Assembly: GCF_031951985.1 (NCBI RefSeq)
Contig: NZ_JAVLVU010000001.1
Coordinates: 5,146,001 to 5,210,000, forward strand
Direction: 5' to 3'
Origin: Mucilaginibacter terrae
GTDB taxonomy: Bacteria > Bacteroidota > Bacteroidia > Sphingobacteriales > Sphingobacteriaceae
DNA length: 64,000 nucleotides
The notes under the pieces are model-generated. The model made no database searches and was not told the DNA's origin. It worked only from the letters and a program-made list of their open reading frames with translations. A program made the position numbers and the translations under genes. Of this stretch, positions 28,261-37,782 are shown piece by piece. Each line of letters begins with the position of its first letter. Positions within the stretch are counted from its first letter, which is position 1.

Positions 28261-29595
28261 ATGAAGATCGAACAATTTGAAGATAAAGAGTTATCACATT
28301 ACTCTTATGCCATATTAAGCGAAACCACAGGTGAAGTGATTTTGGTCGACCCTTCCAGGGATGTTGCACCTTATTTAGCTTTTGCCGAACAACACCATGC
28401 AACCATCATTGGGGTAATTGAAACACACCCACATGCTGATTTTGTAAGCGGGCATTTAGAATTACATCACCTTACCGGTGCAACCATTTATTGCTCGGCT
28501 TTGGTGGGTGCCAAATATCCGCACCAGCCTTTTGACGAGGGTAACGCGATCTGTTTTGGTGATGTTAAGCTTAAGTGTTTAAACACGCCGGGACATTCGC
28601 CCGATAGTATCAGTATTGTTTTAGAGCAGGATGGTGATGATAAAGCGGTATTTACCGGCGATACCTTGTTTATCGGCGATTGCGGCAGACCTGATCTAAG
28701 GGAAACAGCAGGTAATGTAAGAGCGAAGCGGGAAGAACTGGCGGTACTGATGTACCGTTCTTTACGAAAAAAACTATTGGTATTAAACGATAACGTGGTG
28801 GTTTACCCTGCGCATGGCGCAGGTACACTCTGCGGAAAAGCATTAAGCAAAGCCAATTGTAGTACCATAGGAGCAGAAAAGACAGGTAATTGGTCATTAA
28901 TGCAGATGACGGAAGGTGAATTTGTAGCAGAATTGTTGAAAGACCAACCTTTCATCCCCAAATACTTTCCTTATGATGTGGAGGTCAATAAACAAGGTGC
29001 AGGAAGTTTAGCTGCATCGCTTGCTGCTGTTAACAGGCTAACAGACGTTAAATTAGACAATGGTATCATGATCATAGATACCCGTGCAGAGGCTATCTTC
29101 AACACGGGGCATTTGCATGGTTCTATCAACCTGCAGGCCGCAGGTAAGTTTGAAACCTGGTTGGGTAGTATCATTGCACCCGGGGAAGCGTATTATTTGG
29201 TTTCTGACAGTAATAGTGACCTCGAAAAAATCTTATTACGCTGTGCTAAGATCGGTTATGAAAGTGCTGTGAAGGGAGCCTTTGTGTTGCAGGGAGGAGA
29301 ACAATTGACACCAGACCTGGACCTGCGGCAATTTAAAGCAAAACCTGAAATTTATACGATTATAGATGTCAGGAACGAAAGTGAAGTTAAGGAAGGTAAG
29401 GTGTTTAATAATGCAATAAATATCCCATTACCGGAACTCCGAGAAAGAGTAGGAGAGATACCTATTAATAAACCAATTGTTGTTCATTGTGCGGGTGGGT
29501 ATCGCAGTGCCGCGGGATATGGTATAATTAACAACACCTATCGATCTATGACAACAATATATAATTTAGGTAAATCAATTACTGAGTTTGTTTAA
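28261..29595 (+). CDS. CstB-like MBL-fold persulfide dioxygenase with rhodanese domains
   Basis: Cytoplasmic protein of 444 residues. The N-terminal metallo-beta-lactamase domain has VIETHPHADFVSGHLE, NTPGHSPDS, FTGDTLFIGDCGRPDLR and VYPAHGAG, as in persulfide dioxygenases. Two rhodanese domains follow: the first has no catalytic Cys (inactive type), the second has Cys410 in VVHCAGGYRSA. This architecture matches CstB of Staphylococcus aureus, which converts low-molecular-weight persulfides to thiosulfate. The operon then combines uptake (YeeE), detoxification and export (TauE). A 444-residue paralogue lies at 51.4-52.7 kb on the other strand. Confidence 0.88.
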   Translation: MKIEQFEDKELSHYSYAILSETTGEVILVDPSRDVAPYLAFAEQHHATIIGVIETHPHADFVSGHLELHHLTGATIYCSALVGAKYPHQPFDEGNAICFGDVKLKCLNTPGHSPDSISIVLEQDGDDKAVFTGDTLFIGDCGRPDLRETAGNVRAKREELAVLMYRSLRKKLLVLNDNVVVYPAHGAGTLCGKALSKANCSTIGAEKTGNWSLMQMTEGEFVAELLKDQPFIPKYFPYDVEVNKQGAGSLAASLAAVNRLTDVKLDNGIMIIDTRAEAIFNTGHLHGSINLQAAGKFETWLGSIIAPGEAYYLVSDSNSDLEKILLRCAKIGYESAVKGAFVLQGGEQLTPDLDLRQFKAKPEIYTIIDVRNESEVKEGKVFNNAINIPLPELRERVGEIPINKPIVVHCAGGYRSAAGYGIINNTYRSMTTIYNLGKSITEFV

Positions 29596-29707
29596 TTGCA
29601 GAGGCAATGTAAGAAAGTCATTTTTACGATGGTTACGCTATGTATTATATTGTTGGGGTTTCAAGTTATCTGAGTTTTGATTTTCGGGTTCAATAAAACG
29701 AGGCTTG

Positions 29708-29736
29708 TTGAAGAAAGAGTATTTGCAATAATTTTG
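29708..29736 (+). promoter_or_regulatory. Probable promoter of the RND efflux operon
   Basis: TTG (29708-29710), an 18-base spacer and TAATTTTG (29729-29736) fit the Bacteroidota -33/-7 pattern. The first gene starts about 65 bases downstream. Confidence 0.4.
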
Positions 29737-29800
29737 TTACCTACCCGCATCTACACAAAACTTTCTCACCTTTAAGCGTTAAATACCTTAACAAGTTATC

Positions 29801-30175
29801 GTGCACCAATTAAAAACATATAAACTTATCCTATCAATAGCCGCAATGTTATTTCTTGCCAAGCCGTTCCTGGGGTTTAGTGTGTATGGGCAGTTGCAGG
29901 ATAATGCGAAGGAAAATACACTTTTGGTCAAGGTGTTCGCTAAGCGTAAACCGGAATTTATGGAAGAAGCGATCACCCGGTCTGCGGTATTCCAGGCCAT
30001 GCTGAAAGAAAAAGCAGATAAGTTTGTTTTTACTTTTGCCGCAATACTTTTAAGTCTTTTTCCATTACTATCTATTGCTGAGAAAACTATCCCTGGCCGG
30101 TATAACTACCGTAGAAAACAAGATATAACGGCCATAGATCCCATCTATTTGCTTACCTGCAGGCTGGCTATTTGA
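29801..30175 (+). CDS. Small predicted exported/membrane protein at the head of the efflux operon
   Basis: No family recognised. The 124-codon frame starts with GTG at 29801 (ATG at 29846 is an alternative). It has an N-terminal hydrophobic segment (LILSIAAMLFLAKPFLGFSV), a charged middle and a second hydrophobic segment (FVFTFAAILLSLFPLLSIA). The C-terminus YLLTCRLAI is not distinctive. It precedes tolC by 94 bases on the same strand. It could be a small accessory subunit or regulator of the pump; this is inferred only from position. It may also be a spurious frame. Confidence 0.45.
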   Translation: MHQLKTYKLILSIAAMLFLAKPFLGFSVYGQLQDNAKENTLLVKVFAKRKPEFMEEAITRSAVFQAMLKEKADKFVFTFAAILLSLFPLLSIAEKTIPGRYNYRRKQDITAIDPIYLLTCRLAI

Positions 30176-30269
30176 TGTATTAAGATCGTCCGTTCCCGCG
30201 GACTAAGATCCTAATAAGTGCAGCTACCCGCTGTGCTTTTCTATTCACATCATTTAAGTATTTATTACA

Positions 30270-31661
30270 ATGCTACGTTTTAAACATAGCTGGTGCCTGG
30301 CTTTGTTGCTATTGGCATCCGTTTCGTTATATGCACAGGTTCCCGAAAAGAGCATATCCCTTAAACAACTGCTGGATCAGGTGGCTCATAATGCACCAAC
30401 GCTGCTCACCGATTCATCGGCCATATTAATTAAAGAGGCGCAAGCACGCGAAACCGGTTATAACTGGCTGCCAAACCTCAAACTGAACTACCAGGCCGAC
30501 CTTGGTACTAACAATAACGTAGGCGGCGGTTACTTTGGCTTTGGCATGGTGCCTACCAATAACAGGGGAGTGCGCGATGAGAGTAATTCTACTGCTGTAC
30601 TGTCCAACCTGGGTATTGCCGCCTTTGATATGGAGATCTATAATTTTGGAGCTTATAAAGCGCAAAATAAAGTGGCCAGTGCCGATGTTACGGTGCAGCA
30701 AAACCAGTTCAACACATCCAAATACAACCTTCAGGCCTACACTATTGACAATTACCTGCAACTACTAAGGCTGCAAGAGTATATAGAGATCCAGGCGCGC
30801 AACATCCAGCGTAACCAGGAGATCAGACGTTCCATACAGGCTTTGGCTAAAAGCGGCATACGTGCCGGTGTTGACACCAGTATTGCCGAGGCTGAACTAT
30901 CCAAATCAAGGCTGAACTATATCGAGTTAAAGAACCAGGCCAAACAATTGCAACTTAAGTTGTCGGCCATCAGTGGAATGCCTTACCAGGCAATCGTGCC
31001 TGATACCACTGCCGAAACCAAACTGTTCGCACAGTCGGCTGAGAGTCGTTTGTTTTATGCCGATACGCTTAACCATCCGGTCATTAAGTATTACGAATCC
31101 CTGTACGACAACAGCCTGCAGCGTGAAGACCTCGTTAAAAAAAGTTATAACCCTAAAGTGTCTTTTCAGGCGGCAGCCTGGGGCCGTGCCGCCAGTTTAG
31201 ATGCCAACAATGGCTACACCAGTTTGAATAATGGTTGGGGTTTTCAGCGTGGGAACTATTTGGTAGGCGTTGGGATAACGTATAACCTGTTCGATCTGAA
31301 AAGAAAAAACCTCAAGCTCACTACACAAAAGATCAATTCGCAGTATACGCTTACCAAGCTAAACGAGCAAAAGGTGCTCCTGGCTGCCAGTGCAACGAAG
31401 GCCGATGCCAATGTAGTAACCGCTATGGAGCGACTTGAGGAAATACCCAAGCAACTTAAGGCGGCCACCGCCGCTTACCGGCAAAAGTTCTCGCTATACA
31501 AAAGCGGGTTGACCGATATCATCGAGTTAAATGCAGCCTTAAATCTTTTATATCGTGCCGAGATAGATTATATATCGGCTAAGTACAGCTATACCCAGGC
31601 ACTGTTCCAAAAGGCAGTAACCGAAAACCAGGTGAACACAGTTATTAACCTATTAAACTAA
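30270..31661 (+). CDS. TolC-family outer-membrane efflux protein
   Basis: Outer-membrane channel subunit of 463 residues. The signal peptide is LALLLLASVSLYAQ. The long alpha-helical parts (QAREIQ-type heptads, YIEIQARNIQRNQEIRRSIQ) and the repeat organisation ending YTQALFQKAVTENQ are typical of OEP domains. It is followed after 7 bases by the RND pump and then by the adaptor, completing a tripartite system. Substrate unknown. Confidence 0.92.
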   Translation: MLRFKHSWCLALLLLASVSLYAQVPEKSISLKQLLDQVAHNAPTLLTDSSAILIKEAQARETGYNWLPNLKLNYQADLGTNNNVGGGYFGFGMVPTNNRGVRDESNSTAVLSNLGIAAFDMEIYNFGAYKAQNKVASADVTVQQNQFNTSKYNLQAYTIDNYLQLLRLQEYIEIQARNIQRNQEIRRSIQALAKSGIRAGVDTSIAEAELSKSRLNYIELKNQAKQLQLKLSAISGMPYQAIVPDTTAETKLFAQSAESRLFYADTLNHPVIKYYESLYDNSLQREDLVKKSYNPKVSFQAAAWGRAASLDANNGYTSLNNGWGFQRGNYLVGVGITYNLFDLKRKNLKLTTQKINSQYTLTKLNEQKVLLAASATKADANVVTAMERLEEIPKQLKAATAAYRQKFSLYKSGLTDIIELNAALNLLYRAEIDYISAKYSYTQALFQKAVTENQVNTVINLLN

Positions 31662-31668
31662 ACAAATT

Positions 31669-34600
31669 ATGTCAATGGTTACTTCTGCACTGAAAAGGCC
31701 GGTTACAACAGTTATTGTGACCATCAGCCTTTTGCTATTCTCAGTGCTTAGCGCTATCAAGATCCCAATAGATATATTTCCGCAATTGAACATGCCCACC
31801 ATGTATGTGATCGAATCATATGGTGGTATGTCGCCCCAGCAAATGGAGGGTTTCTTTTCCACCCGTTTGCAGGATCAGTTTCTGTATGTGAATGGTATCA
31901 AGTCTATCACCAGTAAAAATATACAAGGCTTAACCCTGCTTAAGCTCAGCTTTTATGAAGGTACCGATATGGGCGAGGCCTCGGCACAGGTGGCCTTACA
32001 AGTGAACCGTGCTATGAAATTTTTTCCGCCTGGGGCCTTACCGCCGCAGGTACTCCGTTTCGATGCCTCGTCACTGCCGGTCGGGCAGTTGGTGCTGTCT
32101 TCTAAAACACGCAGCTTAAAAGATATTTATGATCTGGCTACCACCCGCGTACGGCCTATGTTCTCGTCGGTTGCCGGTTTATCGGCCCCGCCGCCTTTTG
32201 GTGCCAATTCCCGTTCCGTGATCATCAATGTTGATCCTAATAAAATGCGGAGCTATAGCTTAACGCCGGATGAAGTGGTTGGCGCTTTGTCTAAATACAA
32301 CGTCATGTCGCCATCGGGTAACCTGCGTATGGACAATACCATGTACGTAACCACCATGAACTCCCTGATCAGCAAGGTGGAAGATTTTGGCAATATCCCG
32401 GTCATCAGCAAGAACGGTAACCCGGTATTTGTCAAAGATATTGCACGCGTATCTGACGGTGCCGACGTGACCGTGAGTTACGCGCTAATTAACGGCAAAC
32501 GGTCAGTGTATATCCCTGCGGTTAAAACGGCCGATGCCTCTACCTGGGCAGTGGTGCAAGCCTTAAAAAGTAAACTGCCCGATATTCAAAGCTTATTACC
32601 TGATGATGTAAAGGTATCGTATGAATTTGACCAGTCGGTATTCGTGATCAACGCGGTAGAAAGCTTGTTGACCGAGGGCGGCCTTGGCGCATTACTCACC
32701 GGATTAATGGTATTACTTTTCCTGCGCGACTGGCGTAGCAGTTTGATCGTGGTGATCACCATCCCGGTATCGATCATCATTGGCGTGATGCTGTTAGGCT
32801 TCTTTGGGCAGACCATCAACATCATGACCCTGAGCGGACTGGCACTGGCTATCGGTATTTTGGTCGATCAGGCTACGGTGACCATTGAGAATATTCACCA
32901 GCATTTGGAAATGGGCAAATCTAAAAAGCTGGCTATATACGATGCCTGTGAAGAAATTTCCTTCCCATTGCTGCTCATATTGCTTTGTATATTGGCGGTA
33001 TTCGCACCGTCTTTCCTCATGACCGGCGTGCCTAAAGCCATGTTCCTGCCGCTGTCGCTGTCGATCGGGTTGACCATGATCGTTTCTTACATCATTGCCC
33101 AAACCCTGGTGCCTATCTTAAGCAACTGGATGATCAATGCCGAACAATACCAGCATGGACATCATGGGCAGATTCATGCTCACGCCGGAGAAGCATTAGA
33201 TAAGCAGGAAGAACAACAGGTACGCAGCCATTTAAAAGCTGAGCAGGAAGAGCCTGAACAGAACGACCTATTCGAGCGGGTTAAACTGCGCTATATGACC
33301 ATCATCCAAAAATGGATGCCCAATAAAAAGCTTATCGTGCCGGTTTACCTCGTTTTGGTGTTAGCATTAGCTTTAGGCGGTTTCCTGCTTATTGGTAAGG
33401 ATATGATGCCTAAACTAAACAATGGCCAGTTCCAGATCCGGATCAAAGAACCGGATGGTACGCGTTTGGAACGGACCGAAACCAAGCTGAAACAGGTTTT
33501 GCAAATTGTGGATAGTACCTCCAACCACCATGTGGCGATCAGTTCGGGTTATGTAGGATTGATACCAAGTAGCTATGGTGTAAGTAACCTGTATGTATTC
33601 AATACCGGTACTCATGAGGCAATACTACAGGTGAATTTGGATGCTGATTACCATGTGAACATGGATGATTTTAAGGAAGCTTTGCGCAAGAACATAGCCT
33701 ATGCTATCCCCGAACTCCGGGTAACTTTTGAACCCATCGATATGACAGAAAAGATCATGAGCCAGGGTGCCGCTACACCGATCGAGGTAACTGTTGCCGG
33801 GAAAGATATGGCGCAGATAGAGGCTTACTGCAACAAACTGGTGAACAAGCTGAAACAAGTTTATTACCTGCGCGATGTGCAGATCAACCAGCCCCTCAAG
33901 TTCCCGGTGGTAAAGATCACTTTGGACCGGATGAAACTGGCACAGATGGGTTTGAATGTGAGCGAGATCTCCCGGTCTGTAACGGCCAGTACCTCGTCCA
34001 GCCGGTTCTCCGAAAAGAACCAGTGGTTGGACGAAAAGGCATCTAACACCTACCAGGTACAGGTGCAGATACCCGAATATGTGATGAATAATATGGACGA
34101 GATACGGGAGATACCTTTGGTGAAAGGGCAAAGCAGCCCAGTTTTAGGTGATGTGGCTGAGTTCAAAACGGTTTATGTGCCTGGCGAATATGACCGCATG
34201 GGGCCAAGGCGCTACCTGACCGTGAGTGCAAATATCCATCAAAAAGATCTTGGTTCGGCTACAGATGCCGTGCAGGCCGCGGTGAAGTCGTTAGGCACAC
34301 CGCCAAAAGGTATCGTTACCCAGGTGCAGGGTATGTCGAGTTTGTTGACCGATACTTTATCCAGCCTGCAAAACGGATTGCTGTTCGCTATTCTCGTAAT
34401 CTTTCTGTTATTGGCGGCTAACTATCAATCGGTAAAACTATCGTTAACGGTATTGTCTACCGTGCCGGCTGTGGTGTTAGGTTCCATCGGTGCTTTACTG
34501 CTAACCGGCTCAACCTTGAATCTGCAAAGTTATATGGGCATGATCATGTCGGTCGGTGTATCGGTAGCTAATGCTATCCTGATCGTGACCAATGCCGAGA

Positions 34601-34911
34601 AGTTGCGATTAGAATACCAGGATGCCACTAAAGCATCGGTTACAAGTGCGTCCATTCGCTTGCGTCCAATCTTAATGACCAGTTTAGCCATGATCGCAGG
34701 TATGATCCCCATGGCATCGGGTATGGGTGAGGCCGGCGAGCAATCAGCTCCATTAGGTCGTGCTGTTATTGGTGGCCTGTTTGCCTCTACCATTGCTGCG
34801 CTGTTCATCCTGCCACTGGTATTTGCCTGGGTACAGAATAAAACGACCTATGATTCGCCTTCCTTAATGCCTGAAAAGTCAACCGAAGACCTCATCTTAA
34901 ATCAACAATAA
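31669..34911 (+). CDS. RND-family efflux pump, inner-membrane subunit
   Basis: Proton-driven pump of 1080 residues with the RND layout: TM1 (TVIVTISLLLFSVLSAIKIP), a large periplasmic loop, six helices, a second loop and six helices. The TM4 proton relay reads GILVDQATVTIEN with Asp400; the second Asp of AcrB is Gln401 here. The cytoplasmic linker at about residues 495-540 is His-rich (HGHHGQIHAHAG) and then very acidic, unusual for multidrug pumps. TM4 ends ENIHQHLE, which also recalls metal-exporting relatives. Multidrug or metal export cannot be decided by sight. Confidence 0.93.
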   Translation: MSMVTSALKRPVTTVIVTISLLLFSVLSAIKIPIDIFPQLNMPTMYVIESYGGMSPQQMEGFFSTRLQDQFLYVNGIKSITSKNIQGLTLLKLSFYEGTDMGEASAQVALQVNRAMKFFPPGALPPQVLRFDASSLPVGQLVLSSKTRSLKDIYDLATTRVRPMFSSVAGLSAPPPFGANSRSVIINVDPNKMRSYSLTPDEVVGALSKYNVMSPSGNLRMDNTMYVTTMNSLISKVEDFGNIPVISKNGNPVFVKDIARVSDGADVTVSYALINGKRSVYIPAVKTADASTWAVVQALKSKLPDIQSLLPDDVKVSYEFDQSVFVINAVESLLTEGGLGALLTGLMVLLFLRDWRSSLIVVITIPVSIIIGVMLLGFFGQTINIMTLSGLALAIGILVDQATVTIENIHQHLEMGKSKKLAIYDACEEISFPLLLILLCILAVFAPSFLMTGVPKAMFLPLSLSIGLTMIVSYIIAQTLVPILSNWMINAEQYQHGHHGQIHAHAGEALDKQEEQQVRSHLKAEQEEPEQNDLFERVKLRYMTIIQKWMPNKKLIVPVYLVLVLALALGGFLLIGKDMMPKLNNGQFQIRIKEPDGTRLERTETKLKQVLQIVDSTSNHHVAISSGYVGLIPSSYGVSNLYVFNTGTHEAILQVNLDADYHVNMDDFKEALRKNIAYAIPELRVTFEPIDMTEKIMSQGAATPIEVTVAGKDMAQIEAYCNKLVNKLKQVYYLRDVQINQPLKFPVVKITLDRMKLAQMGLNVSEISRSVTASTSSSRFSEKNQWLDEKASNTYQVQVQIPEYVMNNMDEIREIPLVKGQSSPVLGDVAEFKTVYVPGEYDRMGPRRYLTVSANIHQKDLGSATDAVQAAVKSLGTPPKGIVTQVQGMSSLLTDTLSSLQNGLLFAILVIFLLLAANYQSVKLSLTVLSTVPAVVLGSIGALLLTGSTLNLQSYMGMIMSVGVSVANAILIVTNAEKLRLEYQDATKASVTSASIRLRPILMTSLAMIAGMIPMASGMGEAGEQSAPLGRAVIGGLFASTIAALFILPLVFAWVQNKTTYDSPSLMPEKSTEDLILNQQ

Positions 34912-34918
34912 CATTATT

Positions 34919-36001
34919 ATGAAACACCATTTGATCTTTACCGCAGTATTAGCTGCTACTTTATATAGTTGCTCAGGACCGCAAAAACCGGTTGATATGA
35001 CCGATGAAAAAAAGAAAACCGAAAGTAAGTTTGAGATCGGCACCGTGTCGGAAAAAGCCATGTCAAGTTATGTACGACTGCCCGGCCAACTCAAGCCGTT
35101 CAACGAAGTGAACATCTTTGCCAAGATCAATAGCTTTGTAAAAACGATCAATGTAGACCGTGGCACGCTGGTACATAAAGGGCAGTTGCTGGCCGTATTG
35201 GAAGCGCCCGAAATGGCCTCGCAGGTACAGTCGGCCCAGGCCCGTTTTTTGCAAGCACAGGAATCGGCCAATGCCAGCCGCGAGAAATACCGGAGACTGA
35301 AAGAAGCTGCAAAAGAGGAGGGAGCGGTATCGCCGCTGGACCTGGACAATGCCCTATCTAAAATGAAAGCCGATCAGGCGGTGGTGATGTCAGAAAGATC
35401 GAACGCGGCATCGGTAAGCGACATTCAGGCATATTTGAATATCCGTGCACCATTCGATGGGATGATCGTACAACGTAATGTATCGGCTGGTGCACTGGTA
35501 GGGCCGGGTAAATCTACCGACCAGCCTATGCTGGTACTGCAAGACACCCGTAAGCTTCGCCTGGAAGTGATGATCCCTGAAACGTATGTAGAAAAGGTCG
35601 ATCTTAAACAAAAAGTAAGTTTTGTTTTCAATGCGCTTCCAGGTCAGGAAAACAAGGCCTACATTAGCCGGTCGGCCAATGCCCTGGGTACCCAGCGTTC
35701 AGAGGCCATAGAGGTGGATGTCAATAACAAAGACCAGCGTTTAAAACCGGGCATGTATGGCGAGGTGAAGATCCCGCTCGTTTTTGGCGCAAAATCATTA
35801 CTGGTACCTAATAATGCTATTGTAAGATCCACCGAGCGCCAGTATGTGATCAAGGTGGTCAATGGTAAGGCCGTGTATGCAGATGTTAAAGAGGGCATTG
35901 CCGGCGATGAGTCGACCGAGGTTTTCGGAAACCTGAAAGCAGGAGATCGCATTGTGCTGCATGCCGGTGATGAGCTGAAAGAAGGGGAGAGCATTAAATA
36001 A
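34919..36001 (+). CDS. RND efflux periplasmic adaptor (membrane fusion protein)
   Basis: Adaptor lipoprotein of 360 residues: signal LIFTAVLAATLYS with lipobox SC. Its parts in order are the barrel-sandwich start (SSYVRLPGQLKPFNEVNIFAK), an alpha-hairpin (QVQSAQARFLQAQESANAS...), the lipoyl-like return (IRAPFDGMIVQRNVSAGALV) and a membrane-proximal beta-barrel. It would bridge the RND pump and TolC across the periplasm. It lies 7 bases after the pump gene and 8 bases before a MarR gene. Confidence 0.93.
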   Translation: MKHHLIFTAVLAATLYSCSGPQKPVDMTDEKKKTESKFEIGTVSEKAMSSYVRLPGQLKPFNEVNIFAKINSFVKTINVDRGTLVHKGQLLAVLEAPEMASQVQSAQARFLQAQESANASREKYRRLKEAAKEEGAVSPLDLDNALSKMKADQAVVMSERSNAASVSDIQAYLNIRAPFDGMIVQRNVSAGALVGPGKSTDQPMLVLQDTRKLRLEVMIPETYVEKVDLKQKVSFVFNALPGQENKAYISRSANALGTQRSEAIEVDVNNKDQRLKPGMYGEVKIPLVFGAKSLLVPNNAIVRSTERQYVIKVVNGKAVYADVKEGIAGDESTEVFGNLKAGDRIVLHAGDELKEGESIK

Positions 36002-36009
36002 AAAGATCC

Positions 36010-36438
36010 ATGGAATTTGCAGGTGATATTGTACTCCAGTTGATGGTTACTTACCGGTCATTAAATGGGCAAATGACTGAGCTGCTCGAAGCCTCCGATA
36101 TTGCACAACACTATCAATTATTGGTGGTGTTGTGCAGGATCGGTGGGGCTGCCACGCAAACTGAATTGATCAGGTACTTGAAAATGAATGAGTCGACCGT
36201 AAGGGCATCGATATTGGTGTTGGAACAAAAGGGATACGTTACCAAAGTAAAAAGCAATCGCGACCAACGAAGTCATATCATTCAGGTTACCACATTAGCT
36301 AAGAATTTACTGGGAAATATTGAAAGTATTTTGGGCAATGTTGACAGCGTTGCCTTTCGGGGCTTAGACCAAGCGCAATTGTTTCAGTTTTGGTATGCGC
36401 TGATCAAGATTAATCAAAACTTGAGCAATTTTGTATAA
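36010..36438 (+). CDS. MarR-family transcriptional regulator
   Basis: Cytoplasmic regulator of 142 residues with a winged helix: YQLLVVLCRIGGAATQTELI, then MNESTVRASILVLEQKGYVTKVKSNRDQR, where the Asp-Arg wing motif is typical. It is the last gene of the efflux operon, 8 bases after the adaptor, and probably senses a pump substrate and represses the operon. The operator could not be located by eye. An insertion sequence begins about 100 bases downstream. Confidence 0.88.
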   Translation: MEFAGDIVLQLMVTYRSLNGQMTELLEASDIAQHYQLLVVLCRIGGAATQTELIRYLKMNESTVRASILVLEQKGYVTKVKSNRDQRSHIIQVTTLAKNLLGNIESILGNVDSVAFRGLDQAQLFQFWYALIKINQNLSNFV

Positions 36439-36535
36439 ATTGGATATTTCAGGAAGCTTGACCAGCCTGTTCCGTACGCTATGGAGCACCTAATTGTGTA
36501 AGCCATAAAAAATGACAATTGATGATCAATAAATT

Positions 36536-37782
36536 TGAGATAGTCACAATTTAATCTGACAGTTACAATAATTTAAAACACGTAACAGAGATTAGTATTA
36601 TGACAACCCAAGCAAAGATCATCAAAAACAAGATGGGCATATTGGAGCTTGCCCAGCATTTAGGAAACGTATCACAGGCCTGTAAAGTGATGGGCTACTC
36701 ACGTGATAGCTTCTACAGGTTCAAGGAACTTTATGACCAGGGCGGCGAACTTGCCCTTCAGGAAATCAGCAGACGGAAGCCGATCTTAAAGAACCGTGTA
36801 GAAGAGCATGTAGAGCAAGCTGTTGTTGCAATGGCCATAGATCAACCGGCTTTAGGCCAGTTAAGGGTGTCCAATGAGCTTAAAAAGCAAGGCATATTAA
36901 TATCTCCCGGGGGAGTAAGAAGTATCTGGTTGCGCCACGATCTGCAAACCTTTAAGCTTCGTTTAAAGGCATTAGAAGCCAAATCGGCACAGGAAGGATT
37001 GGTGTTAACCGAAGCACAGGTAGTTGCTTTAGAAAAGGCTAAAGAAGAAAAGAAAGCACATGGTGAAATAGAAACACACCATCCCGGCTATCTGGGTGCA
37101 CAGGACACTTACTATGTCGGCAACATCAAAGGTGTTGGCCATATTTACCAGCAAACATTTATTGATACTTATGCTAAAGTGGCCTTTACTAAACTATATG
37201 ACAGAAAGAATGCACTGGTAGCAGCAGAGATGCTCAATGATAAAGTGGTGCCGTTTTACGAGCAACATGACCTGCGTTTATTACGGATACTTACCGACAC
37301 AGGGACAGAATATTGCGGCTCAAGAGAGCAGCATGAGTTCCAGTTATACCTGGCCATTGAAGATATAGACCATACTAAAACAAAAGCTAAAAGTCCACAA
37401 ACCAATGGGATCTGCGAGCGGTTTCACCGCACTATTCAGGATGAGTTCTATGCTATTGCTTTCCGAAAAAAGATCTATCGTAGCATTGCTGAATTGCAGG
37501 CAGATCTGGATAGGTGGATGACTGGTTACAATAATGAGCGGACACATAGTGGAAAATACTGCTTTGGCAAAACACCAATGCAAACATTTACTGATAGCAT
37601 TCCGATGGCACAGGAAAAGTTATTGGAGAGACTCGCCGAAGACCAGATTCTTCAGAGCCCCCACAAAAAGCGCTCAGAAGAATCTGAGTCGATGCCGTTA
37701 GACGAGAAAAAGCTATATTCACAAATCACATCTGACAACTTATAAAACCACCTAACTGTCAGATCAAGTAGTGGCTATTACA
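36536..37782 (+). mobile_element. IS481-family insertion sequence, 1247 bp
   Basis: The ends are 30-bp imperfect terminal inverted repeats (36536-36565 and 37753-37782; 24 of 30 bases match). Both begin 5'-TG, as in IS481, and share the inner core ATCTGACAGTTA. One transposase gene lies inside. No target duplication is visible: the left flank is AATAAATT and the right flank is TCTAACGC. The right end abuts the truncated 3' end of an ISAon1-type transposase, so this element jumped into or next to that element and part of the target was later lost. Confidence 0.8.
36600..37745 (+). CDS. IS481-family transposase
   Basis: DDE transposase of 381 residues, complete. An N-terminal helix-turn-helix region (LGNVSQACKVMGYSRDSFYRF) precedes the rve integrase core. 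The acidic residues are likely the Asp in FIDTYAKVAFTKLYDR, the Asp in RILTDTGTEYCG and the Glu in NGICERFHRTIQDEF. The C-terminus WMTGYNNERTHSGKYCFGKTPM is typical of the family. It lies within intact inverted repeats, so the element may still be active. Confidence 0.92.
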   Translation: MTTQAKIIKNKMGILELAQHLGNVSQACKVMGYSRDSFYRFKELYDQGGELALQEISRRKPILKNRVEEHVEQAVVAMAIDQPALGQLRVSNELKKQGILISPGGVRSIWLRHDLQTFKLRLKALEAKSAQEGLVLTEAQVVALEKAKEEKKAHGEIETHHPGYLGAQDTYYVGNIKGVGHIYQQTFIDTYAKVAFTKLYDRKNALVAAEMLNDKVVPFYEQHDLRLLRILTDTGTEYCGSREQHEFQLYLAIEDIDHTKTKAKSPQTNGICERFHRTIQDEFYAIAFRKKIYRSIAELQADLDRWMTGYNNERTHSGKYCFGKTPMQTFTDSIPMAQEKLLERLAEDQILQSPHKKRSEESESMPLDEKKLYSQITSDNL

